From the NCBI GenBank assembly GCA_002711415.1, contig PARI01000011.1, forward strand, positions 71,859 through 135,858: DNA of 64,000 nt, read 5' to 3'. This document shows positions 12,317-20,827 of the stretch, one piece after another. This stretch comes from Phycisphaerae bacterium (GTDB lineage Bacteria; Planctomycetota; Phycisphaerae; Phycisphaerales; SM1A02). The position numbers and the translations under genes were made by a program. The notes beneath the pieces are model-generated. The model was not told the origin of the DNA. It saw nothing but the letters and a program-made list of their open reading frames with translations, and searched no databases. Numbering within the stretch: the first letter of the stretch is position 1; each line of letters opens with the position of its first letter.

Positions 12317-12352
12317 CTTGCGCACCTGGAGCCGGCAGTTCTTGCGCACCTG
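12317..12352. repeat. 12-bp direct repeat with 24-bp period
   Basis: CTTGCGCACCTG occurs at 12317-12328 and again at 12341-12352. It lies between the cysteine-rich gene and the sigma-54-like promoter, where a pair of activator-binding sites would be expected, but two copies of a non-palindromic 12-mer could also be chance. Confidence 0.3.
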
Positions 12353-12407
12353 CGGGCTCTGAATGGTCATGAAGGGGCCGGGGCTTCTCCTGAAGGGGCG
12401 CCCGCTT

Positions 12408-12423
12408 CGGCACGGCACTTGCA
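12408..12423 (+). promoter_or_regulatory. Sigma-54-like promoter upstream of the flagellar operon
   Basis: CGGCACGGCACTTGCA matches the RpoN consensus TGGCACG-N4-TTGCA in all but the first base, with correct spacing between the -24 GG and -12 GC elements. Transcription would start near 12434, about 30 bases before the small gene at 12466. Sigma-54 control of rod and hook genes is common in other flagellated bacteria, which supports the call, but no rpoN or activator gene is in the window. Confidence 0.5.
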
Positions 12424-12465
12424 CCAGTACCTCCGAACACCGACACCAGGGCAAGGAGTGCCAGA

Positions 12466-12684
12466 GTGCGGAGCAGACTCCACAACATGGTTCTTGAGGC
12501 CGTCAGGGCCTCGAAGACAAGTACACGGAACGATGACGGGCTTCTCGAGGAGCTCGCCAGTGGCCAGTTGGGTCGACGAGTCGCCCGGATCGCCACGATC
12601 GCATCGGTGATGCACCGTCACCAGGCCGCCCTGGGTCAGCCCGAACACGACCTCCATGGTGAGGAACAGGAGATCCAGGCATGA
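12466..12684 (+). CDS. Small unknown protein leading the flagellar operon
   Basis: A 72-residue mostly hydrophilic protein, largely helix-prone (GLLEELASGQLGRRVARI), with no signal peptide and no recognised family. The start GTG 12466 is seven bases after a perfect AAGGAG, 32 bases after the start site predicted by the sigma-54-like promoter, and its stop codon overlaps the flgF start as ATGA (12681-12684). These three independent signals argue that it is translated. A flagellar assembly or regulatory role is suggested only by position. An antisense frame with a signal-peptide-like N-terminus overlaps it, but lacks comparable start signals. Confidence 0.55.
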   Translation: MRSRLHNMVLEAVRASKTSTRNDDGLLEELASGQLGRRVARIATIASVMHRHQAALGQPEHDLHGEEQEIQA

Positions 12685-13451
12685 ACTACGGCATGTACCT
12701 CTCGGCCAATGGAGTCATCAACGACCTTCACAGGATGGACGTCCTGGCGAACAACCTGGCCAATGCGGAAACACCCGCCTTCAAGCCACAATCGATCATT
12801 GTGCAGCAGCGGGATCCGCAGCGGCTCGAATCGACCAGCGTCACCGGGGACCCCCAGTGGCTGCTGGAGAGACTCGGTGGAGGCACCTTCCTCAGGGAAG
12901 TGGTCGATTTCGACGCTCCAAGCACGCACAGCAGGACGAATCAGCCCATGGACGTGGCCATCGAGGGCAAGGGCTTCCTGGTCCTCAAGTCACCGGACGA
13001 GCAGGGCGCGATGAAGCTGACCCGCAATGGCTCGATGACGCTGGATGCACATGGTCATCTTGTCAGCACCGGTGGAGAAGGCCTGGTCATGGACACCCAG
13101 AACCGTCCCATCAGGCTTCGTGATGACGAGCCGGTGAGGATCGGTGGTGACGGCACCATCGTCCAGTCCGGCCGCACCGTCGCACGATTGAAGCTCGTGG
13201 ACGTGAAGGAGACCTCGAACCTGACTCCAAGCGGAGGGAACGCGTTCACCTACTCCGGCGATCCGAACAACCTCGGGCGGTCCGATGCCCGGATCCTCCA
13301 GGGCTCCCTCGAGGACAGTGGCGTCGATCCGATCCGGATGCTCACGGAGATGATCAAGATCGGCCGGAGACTCGAAAGCAACGTCAAGCTCATGCAATAC
13401 CACGATCAGGCGATGGGACAGGCGGTCAACACGCTTGGTCGCGTCACCTGA
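12681..13451 (+). CDS. flgF: Flagellar basal-body rod protein FlgF-like
   Basis: Proximal rod component of the flagellar basal body, exported through the flagellar type III system. The N-terminus has the rod/hook family motif DVLANNLANAETPAFK (about residues 17-32), the middle has QPMDVAIEGKGFLV typical of FlgE/F/G, and the C-terminal coiled region ends in DQAMGQAVNTLGRV. At 256 residues it is a normal FlgF length. ATG 12681 is preceded by AGGAGA at eight bases and overlaps the stop of the small upstream gene. flgG follows after 23 bases. Confidence 0.9.
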   Translation: MNYGMYLSANGVINDLHRMDVLANNLANAETPAFKPQSIIVQQRDPQRLESTSVTGDPQWLLERLGGGTFLREVVDFDAPSTHSRTNQPMDVAIEGKGFLVLKSPDEQGAMKLTRNGSMTLDAHGHLVSTGGEGLVMDTQNRPIRLRDDEPVRIGGDGTIVQSGRTVARLKLVDVKETSNLTPSGGNAFTYSGDPNNLGRSDARILQGSLEDSGVDPIRMLTEMIKIGRRLESNVKLMQYHDQAMGQAVNTLGRVT

Positions 13452-13474
13452 ACAGATACCAGGAGTACACAGAC

Positions 13475-14287
13475 ATGACCTACATCGCACTGAACACGGC
13501 AGCAACGGGACTGGACTCGATGAGCACCAAGCTCGATGTGATCGCCAACAACCTCGCCAACATCAACACCCCGGGGTTCAAGTCCAACACGACGAGCTTC
13601 GAGGACCTCATGTACATCGAGCGCCAGCAGCCGGGGCTGGAAGACGGCAACGGCTATCGGAAGCCGCTCGGGCTGAACATCGGTCTTGGAACGAACATCT
13701 CGGGAACACAGCTTGATTTCTCGCAGGGTTCTCAGGATCAGACGAACCAGCCACTGGACGTCCTGATCGACGGCACGGGCCTCTTCCGTGTCGAGGTGCC
13801 GCAGGAGTTCAGCGAGAACGGCATCGGGTACACGCGAAACGGCCACTTCCAGCTCAACGAGGACGGGCAGCTCGTCCTGGCCAACTCGACCGGCAACCTC
13901 CTGATCTCCAACGTGACGATCGACCCGCAGAACCAGGGTGTCCAGATCAGACAGGATGGCGAGGTCTTCTACCAGGAACCCGGTGCGATCGAGATGACCA
14001 AGGCCGGCCGGATCGAGATCGCATCGTTCGTGAACCCCGGTGGTCTCAAGTCGGTGGGACAGAACATCTACGTCGAGACCGTCGCCAGTGGTGAGCCCCT
14101 CGTCGGCAGCCCGGGCGAGGACGACAGGGGCACGCTCCTGCAGGGATCACTTGAAGCCTCCAACGTGCAGCCGGTGGTGCAGTTGGTCGACCTGATCAAG
14201 ACCCAGCGGGCGTTCGAGATGAACAGCCAGGTGATCCAGGCCGCCAACGAGGCGCTCCAGCAGATCAACAACCTCCGTCGATTCTGA
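13475..14287 (+). CDS. flgG: Flagellar distal rod protein FlgG
   Basis: The distal rod subunit that crosses the periplasm. Its 270 residues show the N-terminal VIANNLANINTPGFKSNT motif, a central QPLDVLIDGTGLFRV block, and the C-terminal helix VQLVDLIKTQRAFEMNSQ with LQQINNLRR at the end, all diagnostic of FlgG. The start ATG follows CAGGAG at about ten bases. Between the two rod genes and flgA spacing is short, so flgF, flgG, flgA and flgH are one operon. Confidence 0.96.
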   Translation: MTYIALNTAATGLDSMSTKLDVIANNLANINTPGFKSNTTSFEDLMYIERQQPGLEDGNGYRKPLGLNIGLGTNISGTQLDFSQGSQDQTNQPLDVLIDGTGLFRVEVPQEFSENGIGYTRNGHFQLNEDGQLVLANSTGNLLISNVTIDPQNQGVQIRQDGEVFYQEPGAIEMTKAGRIEIASFVNPGGLKSVGQNIYVETVASGEPLVGSPGEDDRGTLLQGSLEASNVQPVVQLVDLIKTQRAFEMNSQVIQAANEALQQINNLRRF

Positions 14288-14318
14288 TTGAACCAAGGAC
14301 TTCAAGGCAGGAACTGAC

Positions 14319-15371
14319 ATGATCAATCGCCTACTCATCACCGCCCTCCTGGTCTTGCTGACCGACCCGATCTGCATCGCGGACACGATCCGACTGCACG
14401 GATCCGTCCGTGCCCCCAGGGGCAGGCAGGTCGTGATGCTGTCCGACATCGCGGAGATCCAGGGCGACCATGCCGAGGGATTCGCCCGTGTCGTGATCTG
14501 CAACGTCGACCAGGAGACACCGGTCCGACTTGGCCTGGAGACGATCCGCACCAAGCTGGCCGGAGCCGGGTGCAACTTCGCTCTGGTCGACCTCTCCGGT
14601 GGCACGACGATCGTCCGATCCCCCTCGCTGGAACAGCAGCCCCCCCGCCGTCACTCCGACAGTCGATCCAAGAGCGTGACCGCCAGTGCCGATGACCGCA
14701 CCGGGATCCAGTTCGACCTGGGAAGCTTTTCGATCGAGGGCAGTCCGTTGTGGATGGCATCCCGGATGATCTGCAACGCCCACGACATCGACACCGCGGA
14801 CCTGAGAATCGTGCTGTCCCACTGTGACGTGAATGTGGAGGCGCCCCATGACGGACCGGGCCGGCTTGAAGTCGATCCCACCTCGAGCCTCACGAGCAAT
14901 GACGTCAGCTTCACGATCAGGACCTGGGAGGATGGCCGGATCTCGCCGATCGGGACGATGCGGCTGAAGCCGCTGATCAGGACCATGACGGCGCACGCGA
15001 CCGAGGACCTCCAACGCGGTGACGTCATCGAGGCGTACATGACCAGGGAGGAGATCGCGTGGCTCGCTCCGGTCGAACATGCCAGGACGATCACGCAGGA
15101 CGAACTGATCGGATCGACGATGAAGCGATCACTCGACTCGGGTGACCGGATCGCCCGGAGGGACGTCGGTGAACGGACGCTGGTTCGTCGTGGCGATTCC
15201 ATCGTCGTCAGACAGAGGGTCGGGCTGCTGGCGATCTCGCTGGAGGCCGTGGCCCAGGAGGATGCGAGCGAGGGAGAGACGATCAGGATGATTCGAACCG
15301 GCAGCAAGCGTCGCAACGGACGATCCTTCATGGCGACCGTGACCGGGCCCGGGGAAGCGATCGTCCAGTGA
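14319..15371 (+). CDS. flgA: Flagellar P-ring assembly chaperone FlgA
   Basis: Periplasmic protein needed to assemble the P-ring around the rod. An N-terminal signal peptide (MINRLLITALLVLLTDPICIA) is followed by about 180 residues of poorly conserved sequence and a C-terminal SAF-type region (VEHARTITQDELIGSTMKRSLDSGDRIARRDV) and thin beta domain (RRGDSIVVRQRVGLLAISLEAVAQEDASEGE is typical of FlgA). The 350-residue length is at the long end for the family. Its stop codon overlaps the open frame before flgH by four bases. Presence of flgA implies a P-ring, yet flgI itself is not in this cluster. Confidence 0.9.
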   Translation: MINRLLITALLVLLTDPICIADTIRLHGSVRAPRGRQVVMLSDIAEIQGDHAEGFARVVICNVDQETPVRLGLETIRTKLAGAGCNFALVDLSGGTTIVRSPSLEQQPPRRHSDSRSKSVTASADDRTGIQFDLGSFSIEGSPLWMASRMICNAHDIDTADLRIVLSHCDVNVEAPHDGPGRLEVDPTSSLTSNDVSFTIRTWEDGRISPIGTMRLKPLIRTMTAHATEDLQRGDVIEAYMTREEIAWLAPVEHARTITQDELIGSTMKRSLDSGDRIARRDVGERTLVRRGDSIVVRQRVGLLAISLEAVAQEDASEGETIRMIRTGSKRRNGRSFMATVTGPGEAIVQ

Positions 15372-15406
15372 ACACGACACGAGCCAACAGAGACATGGAG
15401 ATTCCA

Positions 15407-16186
15407 ATGAGATCCACGAACATGATTCAATCCGGGCTTGGTCGACTCCCGATCGCGTGCCTGCTGCTGGTGACGTGCGCTGCACATGCCGATGACAGGC
15501 GCATCGAGCCGGTGCGAGTGGCCCTGGAAGCCGCCGAGCAGGCGGAGCGTCCAGCGGCTTCAGGCGAGGTCACCTCGTCCCTGGTCGCCAGGTCGATGCA
15601 GTCGAAGCAATCGGAGACGGTCCAGGATGGCGGCAGCCTCTTCACGGTCAACCCACCGAAGCCGCGGAAGTTCCTCGAACATGATCTCGTGCAGATCATC
15701 GTCCAGGAGGTCGCCGAGGCCAGGAGCGAACAGGAACTGGACACGGACAAGCGGTATGGTCTCGGGGCCGAAGCCGGGGCGTGGACCACGTTGAACTTCT
15801 CGAACATATTCGCCGGTGGCTTCTTCAGCGGCACCAGTGACGAGAAGCTTCCCGTGTTCGAGGTCGAGGGTGCCAAGGAGTTCGATGGTGAAGGCGACTA
15901 CAGGCGGAAGGACTACCTCACGGCGAGGATCACCGCCGAGGTGCTCGAGGTCCTGCCGAACGGCAACCTGGTCCTCGAGGCCCGGAGCACCATCATCACC
16001 GACGAGGAGAAGACCACCATGAAACTCACGGGCATATGCAGGCAGGCGGACATCACCGCAGCCAACACGCTGATGTCGTACCAGTTGCATGATGCCAGGA
16101 TCGAGAAGATTCACTCTGGTGAAGTCCGAAACAGCGCGACCAAGGGCATCCTGGCCAAGGCGCTGGACTTCATCTTCGCTTTCTAG
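15407..16186 (+). CDS. flgH: Flagellar L-ring protein FlgH
   Basis: Outer-membrane L-ring subunit of the flagellar basal body; its presence is direct evidence for a Gram-negative-type envelope. The 259-residue protein has a signal sequence (GRLPIACLLLVTCAAHA), then the conserved blocks HDLVQIIVQEVAEARSE, DYLTARITAEVLEVLPNGNLVLEARSTI and GICRQADITAANTLMSYQLHDARI, and ends in the expected aromatic residues (LDFIFAF). I place the start at ATG 15407, six bases after GGAG; earlier in-frame starts at 15368 and 15395 lack this. A hairpin without a T-tract follows, and no flgI or flgJ is downstream. Confidence 0.95.
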   Translation: MRSTNMIQSGLGRLPIACLLLVTCAAHADDRRIEPVRVALEAAEQAERPAASGEVTSSLVARSMQSKQSETVQDGGSLFTVNPPKPRKFLEHDLVQIIVQEVAEARSEQELDTDKRYGLGAEAGAWTTLNFSNIFAGGFFSGTSDEKLPVFEVEGAKEFDGEGDYRRKDYLTARITAEVLEVLPNGNLVLEARSTIITDEEKTTMKLTGICRQADITAANTLMSYQLHDARIEKIHSGEVRNSATKGILAKALDFIFAF

Positions 16187-16194
16187 TGATCGTA

Positions 16195-16235
16195 CCGGGT
16201 CGCGGTGGGCCGCTCTGCCGCCCACCCCGGCCCGG
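16195..16235 (+). terminator. GC-rich hairpin after flgH
   Basis: GGTGGGC (204-210 of 16 kb) pairs with GCCCACC (220-226), and CCGGGTC (195-201) with GGCCCGG (229-235) through one G-U pair, giving a long stem nine bases after the flgH stop. The following bases are ATTCTC, not a T-tract. It probably ends the flagellar transcript and may also serve the convergent trpS. Confidence 0.5.
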
Positions 16236-16330
16236 ATTCTCGTACCCGGGGCGGTCAGGGAGGATCCCCCGGAGGGCGACAAGGGCTCGGACCACCTGCT
16301 GCAACGGCGGGTGCTCCGGGCCCGTTTTCT

Positions 16331-17419
16331 TCAGGTATAGGAGAGTGATCGAGGTGAGAGCGAGAGGTGCGTGGCATCCTTGACCATCTCGAGGGTGACC
16401 TCTGCAACGGCGTTGGCTCGCGCACACCCATCCTTGAGGATGTCGATGACCAGGTCCTCTGATTCCTCGTACTGGCGCCTTCGCTCACGCATCGGCTCGA
16501 GCAGCCGGTTGATCCCCTCGGCGATCTCGGCCTTGATGTGTCCGTCACCGATGTCATCGCCACGTGCATATCGATCACGAAGCTCGGCCACTCGATCGGC
16601 ATCCTCGATGAAGTGATCCGCGTATTCGAAGAGCACGTTGTTCGGATCGCCAGGTTCGGTCGGACTCTGCCGGCCGGTGTAGATCTTGTTGACCTTCTTC
16701 TTGACCTGCTTCTCCGTGTCGCTGATGAAGATGGCGTTGTTCAGGGACTTGCTCATCTTGTTGGTCCCGTCGATCCCGACCAGTCGACCCACCTTGCCGA
16801 CATCGGCGATCGGGACATGGAAGATACCGCCAAGGTCGACGTGTTCGTCATCCTCGGCCTGGTCGGACACGTTGCAGTAGACCTGGTTGAACCGCCTGGC
16901 AACCTCGCGAGTCAGTTCCAGGTGTGGGACCTGGTCCTCCCCCACCGGGACCGACACGGGCCTGAAGGCGAGGATGTCCGCGGTCTGTCCGACTGCATAG
17001 AGCGGAAACCCGAAACTGTAGGTCTCGCCGAGGTCCTTGACCTTGATCTCGTCCTTGAGGGTCGGGTTGCGCATCACGCGGTTGAACGGTAGGAGCATCG
17101 CGAAGAGGAACGTCAGTTCCGCGATGGCCGGGACCTCGCTCTGGACGAAGATGGTCGACCGCTTCGGATCCAGACCCATCGCAAGGTAGTCCCTGACGAT
17201 CTCGATGACGTTGGCTCGAATCTGATCGCTCTGCTCGGCGTTGGTCGTGAACGCGTGCATGTTCGCGATGATGATGAAGCAGTCATGCGTGTCCTGGAGC
17301 TCGACCCTGCGCTTGACCGAACCGAGCCAGTGGCCCAGGTGCAGCGGTCCCGTGGGCGTGTCGCCGGTGAGGATCCTCGGTTTCAGGTGTGAGCCGGACG
17401 CTGTGTCGGACATGTTCAT
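16331..17419 (-). CDS. trpS: Tryptophanyl-tRNA synthetase
   Basis: Charges tRNA-Trp with tryptophan. This class I synthetase has the HIGH-type motif PLHLGHWLG near residue 25 and the KMSKSLNN motif near 220, which bind ATP. The 362 residues are normal for the bacterial enzyme. The start ATG 17419 overlaps the end of the upstream CPBP gene by four bases, so the pair is an operon read leftwards. Downstream a 144-base gap with a hairpin separates it from the convergent flgH. Confidence 0.96.
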   Translation of the reverse strand: MNMSDTASGSHLKPRILTGDTPTGPLHLGHWLGSVKRRVELQDTHDCFIIIANMHAFTTNAEQSDQIRANVIEIVRDYLAMGLDPKRSTIFVQSEVPAIAELTFLFAMLLPFNRVMRNPTLKDEIKVKDLGETYSFGFPLYAVGQTADILAFRPVSVPVGEDQVPHLELTREVARRFNQVYCNVSDQAEDDEHVDLGGIFHVPIADVGKVGRLVGIDGTNKMSKSLNNAIFISDTEKQVKKKVNKIYTGRQSPTEPGDPNNVLFEYADHFIEDADRVAELRDRYARGDDIGDGHIKAEIAEGINRLLEPMRERRRQYEESEDLVIDILKDGCARANAVAEVTLEMVKDATHLSLSPRSLSYT

Positions 17420-18369
17420 ACAGGGGAGTCTATCAACAGGATGTTCCCGAGGTTGAACAGGCCGTGCATGATGATCGGGGCCAGGAGCCTGCCGGTACGC
17501 TCGTAGAGAAACCCGAGGACCAGGCCAAGTGCGAACAGGGTCAGGACGGCCGACAGGGCCGACTCCATCGACAAGGCGGGAAGGTGCATCAGGGCGAAGA
17601 TGATCGATGCCACGATGATCGCGGGCCAGCGACCGATCCCGGCTCCTGCCAGGCCCTGCTGGAGAAGGCCCCGGTACATGAACTCTTCGAAGATCGGGGT
17701 GAGCAGGACGACAATGACGATCACGAGGTACTTCCAGATCGTTCCGGGATCCTCCGCGATCGACTGCAGGGCCGAGTGGGCGATCTCCTGCGGTTGGATG
17801 GAGAGGAACACCTCCTGCAGCACGCTGGCGATCCAGGAGACGGTGATCACCATCGGCCAGCCCAGCACCAGCCCACGGATCGCCCAGGTGATCGCCATGC
17901 CCGGCCCAAGCTGGGCCCGCAGTTCATCGCCGGGCAGTCGATGTCCACTGGCCCATGCCATGAGAAGGCCGATCACAATCGCCTGTCCGACATAGGACGC
18001 CACGAGCATCATGGCCAGGTCGGCCAGCCGCACTCCGGAGTCCGAATCACCCGGTGCCGGCATGAAGAAGCCAAGGAACATCACTGCAAGGCTCGAGCCG
18101 ACGAGCATGCTGAAGAACCCGACGGCACAGGCCCTGCCAGGGAGTCCGAGCACGGGGCCGATGCGATCATCCAAGTGATGAAACCGGAAACCGAGCACGA
18201 TCAGGAGGGCGATCGGCCCACAGAGCATCGGGAAGAGGTTCAACCCGGACACGTCTTCAACCACCACCTGGGTGTCAGGCGACTGCTGGATGCCAGCCTC
18301 CTGTCCACCGATCATCGTTGAGGCTATAACTGGACCGGCCGAAAGGGCCATGACGAAGACGATACCCAT
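17416..18369 (-). CDS. CPBP-family intramembrane glutamic endopeptidase
   Basis: A polytopic membrane protein of the CPBP (CAAX protease and bacteriocin-processing) family. The catalytic motif pair is intact: PIFEEFMYRG (E-E-x3-R) and FALMHLP, followed by APIIMHGLFN, each in a hydrophobic segment. About seven membrane segments are visible. Substrates in bacteria are mostly unknown; the position beside trpS says little. The start is uncertain: ATG 18369 (317 residues) makes a signal-like N-terminus but its start codon shares the bases CATG with the divergent trpC start, while ATG 18351 leaves the two genes separate. Confidence 0.88.
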   Translation of the reverse strand: MGIVFVMALSAGPVIASTMIGGQEAGIQQSPDTQVVVEDVSGLNLFPMLCGPIALLIVLGFRFHHLDDRIGPVLGLPGRACAVGFFSMLVGSSLAVMFLGFFMPAPGDSDSGVRLADLAMMLVASYVGQAIVIGLLMAWASGHRLPGDELRAQLGPGMAITWAIRGLVLGWPMVITVSWIASVLQEVFLSIQPQEIAHSALQSIAEDPGTIWKYLVIVIVVLLTPIFEEFMYRGLLQQGLAGAGIGRWPAIIVASIIFALMHLPALSMESALSAVLTLFALGLVLGFLYERTGRLLAPIIMHGLFNLGNILLIDSPV

Positions 18370-19168
18370 GAGCAACGCCCTCGAACGGATCATCTCGGCC
18401 AAGCGGAATGAAGTCGTTGCTTCACGCAATGAAGTCTCTCTGGAGCAGCTCAAGGACACGATTGATCAGCAGGATCCGCCCAGGAGATTCCTGGATGCGA
18501 TGCTGGCGGGGCCTGCTCCACGGGTGATCGCCGAGATCAAGCGGAAGAGCCCGTCCGCAGGCGTGATCCGTGAGCAGTTCGATCCCGTCGACATCGCCAG
18601 ACGGTACCACGAGGCCGGAGCCGCCGCGATCTCGTGCCTGACCGACCGGGAGCATTTCGGAGGAAGTCTCGGGTTCATCCGGCAGATCAGGGATTCCGTT
18701 CCACTGCCGGTGCTGCGCAAGGACTTCATCATCGATCCATACCAGGTCTGGCAGTCACGCGGAGCCGGCGCCGATGCGATCCTCCTGATCGCCGAGGCGA
18801 TCGACGAGGCGTTGATCCGGGAGTGCGTCGACACCGCCAGGGGGCTCGGCATGACGACGCTCGTCGAGGTGCATGACCGGGAGAACCTTGAATCGATGCT
18901 CGGGCTGCTCGGCGATCCGATCGAGGATGACGTCCTCCTGGGAATCAACAACCGGGATCTGCGCACGATGACGACGAGCGTCACGCATACGATCGAGTTG
19001 CTCGAAGGCGTGAAGGACAGGACCCGGATCGTCAGCGAATCGGGCATCCGGAACAACGACGACGTGCAGGCACTGGCGGGCGAGGACGTGAACAAGGTGC
19101 TCGTCGGAGAGTGCCTGCTGCGGCAGGAGGATCCCGGCGGGGCGCTCCTGGAACTCATGGGTCGCTGA
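18368..19168 (+). CDS. trpC: Indole-3-glycerol phosphate synthase
   Basis: Closes the indole ring in tryptophan synthesis, converting carboxyphenylaminodeoxyribulose phosphate to indole-3-glycerol phosphate. The TIM-barrel enzyme shows IAEIKRKSPSAG (catalytic Lys), LRKDFIIDPYQVWQ, GINNRDLRT and VSESGIRN. Its 266 residues are full length and it is a stand-alone enzyme, not fused to TrpF. ATG 18368 matches the usual N-terminus; an upstream in-frame ATG at 18350 is possible. No other trp genes are nearby, so the pathway is dispersed. Confidence 0.96.
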   Translation: MSNALERIISAKRNEVVASRNEVSLEQLKDTIDQQDPPRRFLDAMLAGPAPRVIAEIKRKSPSAGVIREQFDPVDIARRYHEAGAAAISCLTDREHFGGSLGFIRQIRDSVPLPVLRKDFIIDPYQVWQSRGAGADAILLIAEAIDEALIRECVDTARGLGMTTLVEVHDRENLESMLGLLGDPIEDDVLLGINNRDLRTMTTSVTHTIELLEGVKDRTRIVSESGIRNNDDVQALAGEDVNKVLVGECLLRQEDPGGALLELMGR

Positions 19169-19174
19169 TCGAAA

Positions 19175-19256
19175 CTATCGGTACCTGATAGGTGCTGATA
19201 AGAAGCCCCCTGTCACGGTTGATGAACAGGGGCTGAAAGTCAGGGCACGACTTTCA
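19175..19256 (+). other. Three consecutive hairpins between trpC and apaG
   Basis: CTATC (19175-19179) pairs with GATAG (19187-19191); AGCCCC-TGT (19204-19213, one bulged C) pairs with ACAGGGGCT (19226-19234); TGAAAGTC (19234-19241) pairs exactly with GACTTTCA (19249-19256). None is followed by a T-tract. The cluster most simply ends trpC transcription, but three stems in a row in the 146-base gap could also be a regulatory leader for apaG. Confidence 0.4.
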
Positions 19257-19314
19257 AAGAAACGCGGCGATCTGATCCGACACTTCTATTCACCTGTTGT
19301 AGGTTTCCCTCGAA

Positions 19315-19737
19315 ATGGATAGTGAGCAGACCAGTACAAGCGCCCTGCAGCACGGTACGGGATCGGAATCCCTGACCAACGGCATATTCGTCCGTGTCAG
19401 TCCGAGCTACCTTGCCGCGCAATCTGATCCGGCGGCAGGCCGGTTCCTGTTCTCATACCACGTGATGATCCGCAACGAGGGAGTCGTCGGCGCCAGGCTC
19501 TGCAGCAGGCAGTGGATCATCGTCGACGGCGAGGGCAACCGTCATGATGTCAACGGCATGGGCGTCGTGGGACACTATCCCGACCTGGCCCCCGGCGAGT
19601 CGTTCGAGTACAGCAGCTTCTGCCCGTTGCCGACCTCGTGGGGAACCATGGAAGGCAGCTACATCATGGAGCAGCACGAGGGTGGCGTCTTCGAAGCGGT
19701 GGTCAATCGTTTCTTCCTCGTCAGCCCCGCGTGCTGA
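19315..19737 (+). CDS. apaG: ApaG domain protein
   Basis: A 140-residue ApaG-family protein with an FN3-like beta-sandwich. In enterobacteria apaG sits with ksgA and apaH and has been linked to cobalt and magnesium resistance, but the molecular function is unknown. The family blocks are present: VRVSPSYLAAQSDP, FSYHVMIRNEG, LCSRQWIIVDGEG, VGHYPDLAPGESFEYSS and the late WGTMEGSYIM, matching the usual G-x-M-x-G-x-Y. The first 22 residues are a non-conserved extension. It follows trpC after a hairpin cluster and precedes asd by 40 bases. Confidence 0.92.
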   Translation: MDSEQTSTSALQHGTGSESLTNGIFVRVSPSYLAAQSDPAAGRFLFSYHVMIRNEGVVGARLCSRQWIIVDGEGNRHDVNGMGVVGHYPDLAPGESFEYSSFCPLPTSWGTMEGSYIMEQHEGGVFEAVVNRFFLVSPAC

Positions 19738-19777
19738 ACCAAAGAGACGGCAACCGCATCGCCGATAGAATGGGTTG

Positions 19778-20827
19778 ATGCCAGAACCACGTGAACACGC
19801 CTCCGCGGTCATCGGCGCCACCGGTGCGGTGGGACGAGAGTTGCTGCAACTGCTTCGATCACGCTGTCCGAACGAGCCGATGCCGCTGGCCTTCGCCTCC
19901 AGCAGATCCGCGGGCACGACGATCACGGTCGGTGACGAGGAGATCGCCGTCCGGCCACTGGAGCAGGATTCAATCTCCGGTCTCGACCTGGCCTATCTCT
20001 GCACGCCCGCCGACACCAGCCGGGAGATCGTCGCTTCCATGACCGGATCGGAGACCGCGATCATCGACCTGTCCAGTGCATTCAGGATGGAGCCAGGGGT
20101 GCCCCTGGTGATCCCGGAGATCAACGGCGACCTGCTCGGGCATGCAGACCAGGCGGCGCTTGTGGCCAACCCGAACTGCTCGACGATCATCGCGATGATG
20201 GTCGTCGCCCCGCTGCATCAGCGGTTCGGTGTCCGCCGGCTGATCATGAGCACCTACCAGGCCGTCTCGGGGGCGGGTCTGGAGGCCATGGAGGAACTGC
20301 AGGAACAGACCAGGCAGCACGCCGCCGGCGAGCCTCCCCTTGCGAGAGTGCTTCCGACGACGTGCCTGTTCAACGTCTTCAACCACGAGTCCGATGTCGA
20401 CGACACGGGGTACAACCAGGAGGAGCGGAAGATCCGCGAGGAGTCCAGGAAGATCCTCGACTGCGCGGACCTGCAGGTGTCGGCGACATGCGTCCGCGTC
20501 CCGGTGATGCGTGCGCACTGTGAATCGATCAACATCGAGCTGGCCACGGACGTGACCGAGGAGCAGATCCGTGATGCGTTTGTGGATGCTCCGGGCGTCA
20601 CGATCGTGGACGACCATGAAAACGGACGCTACCCCGAGCCGGTCGATGCCAGTGGCCGGGACGATGTGCTCGTCGGCCGAATCCGGTTGGATTCCAGCCG
20701 CGATGATCGACGGGGTGTGGCGTTGTTCGTGGCCGGGGATCAGCTGCTCAAGGGTGCCGCGTTGAATGCGTTCCAGGTCGGCAGACTGCTCCTGGACCGG
20801 CGACAGCGGTCCTCCAGCCGGGCTTGA
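19778..20827 (+). CDS. asd: Aspartate-semialdehyde dehydrogenase
   Basis: Reduces aspartyl phosphate to aspartate semialdehyde with NADPH, the branch-point step for lysine, diaminopimelate, threonine and methionine. The N-terminal GATGAVGRELL binds NADP; the catalytic Cys is in VANPNCSTIIA, and the active-site His region is in CVRVPVMRAHCESI. At 349 residues it is typical. ATG 19778 is preferred over the TTG at 19775. tRNA-Gln follows 35 bases later with its own promoter inside the asd end. Confidence 0.96.
   Translation: MPEPREHASAVIGATGAVGRELLQLLRSRCPNEPMPLAFASSRSAGTTITVGDEEIAVRPLEQDSISGLDLAYLCTPADTSREIVASMTGSETAIIDLSSAFRMEPGVPLVIPEINGDLLGHADQAALVANPNCSTIIAMMVVAPLHQRFGVRRLIMSTYQAVSGAGLEAMEELQEQTRQHAAGEPPLARVLPTTCLFNVFNHESDVDDTGYNQEERKIREESRKILDCADLQVSATCVRVPVMRAHCESINIELATDVTEEQIRDAFVDAPGVTIVDDHENGRYPEPVDASGRDDVLVGRIRLDSSRDDRRGVALFVAGDQLLKGAALNAFQVGRLLLDRRQRSSSRA

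Noticed and set aside
12204..12488. Minus-strand frame with a signal-peptide-like N-terminus (MLWSLLRTLALLALVSVFGG)
   Set aside because: No Shine-Dalgarno site, and the opposite strand has a promoter-like element, AAGGAG and stop-start overlap for a different small gene. It remains possible but is the weaker candidate.
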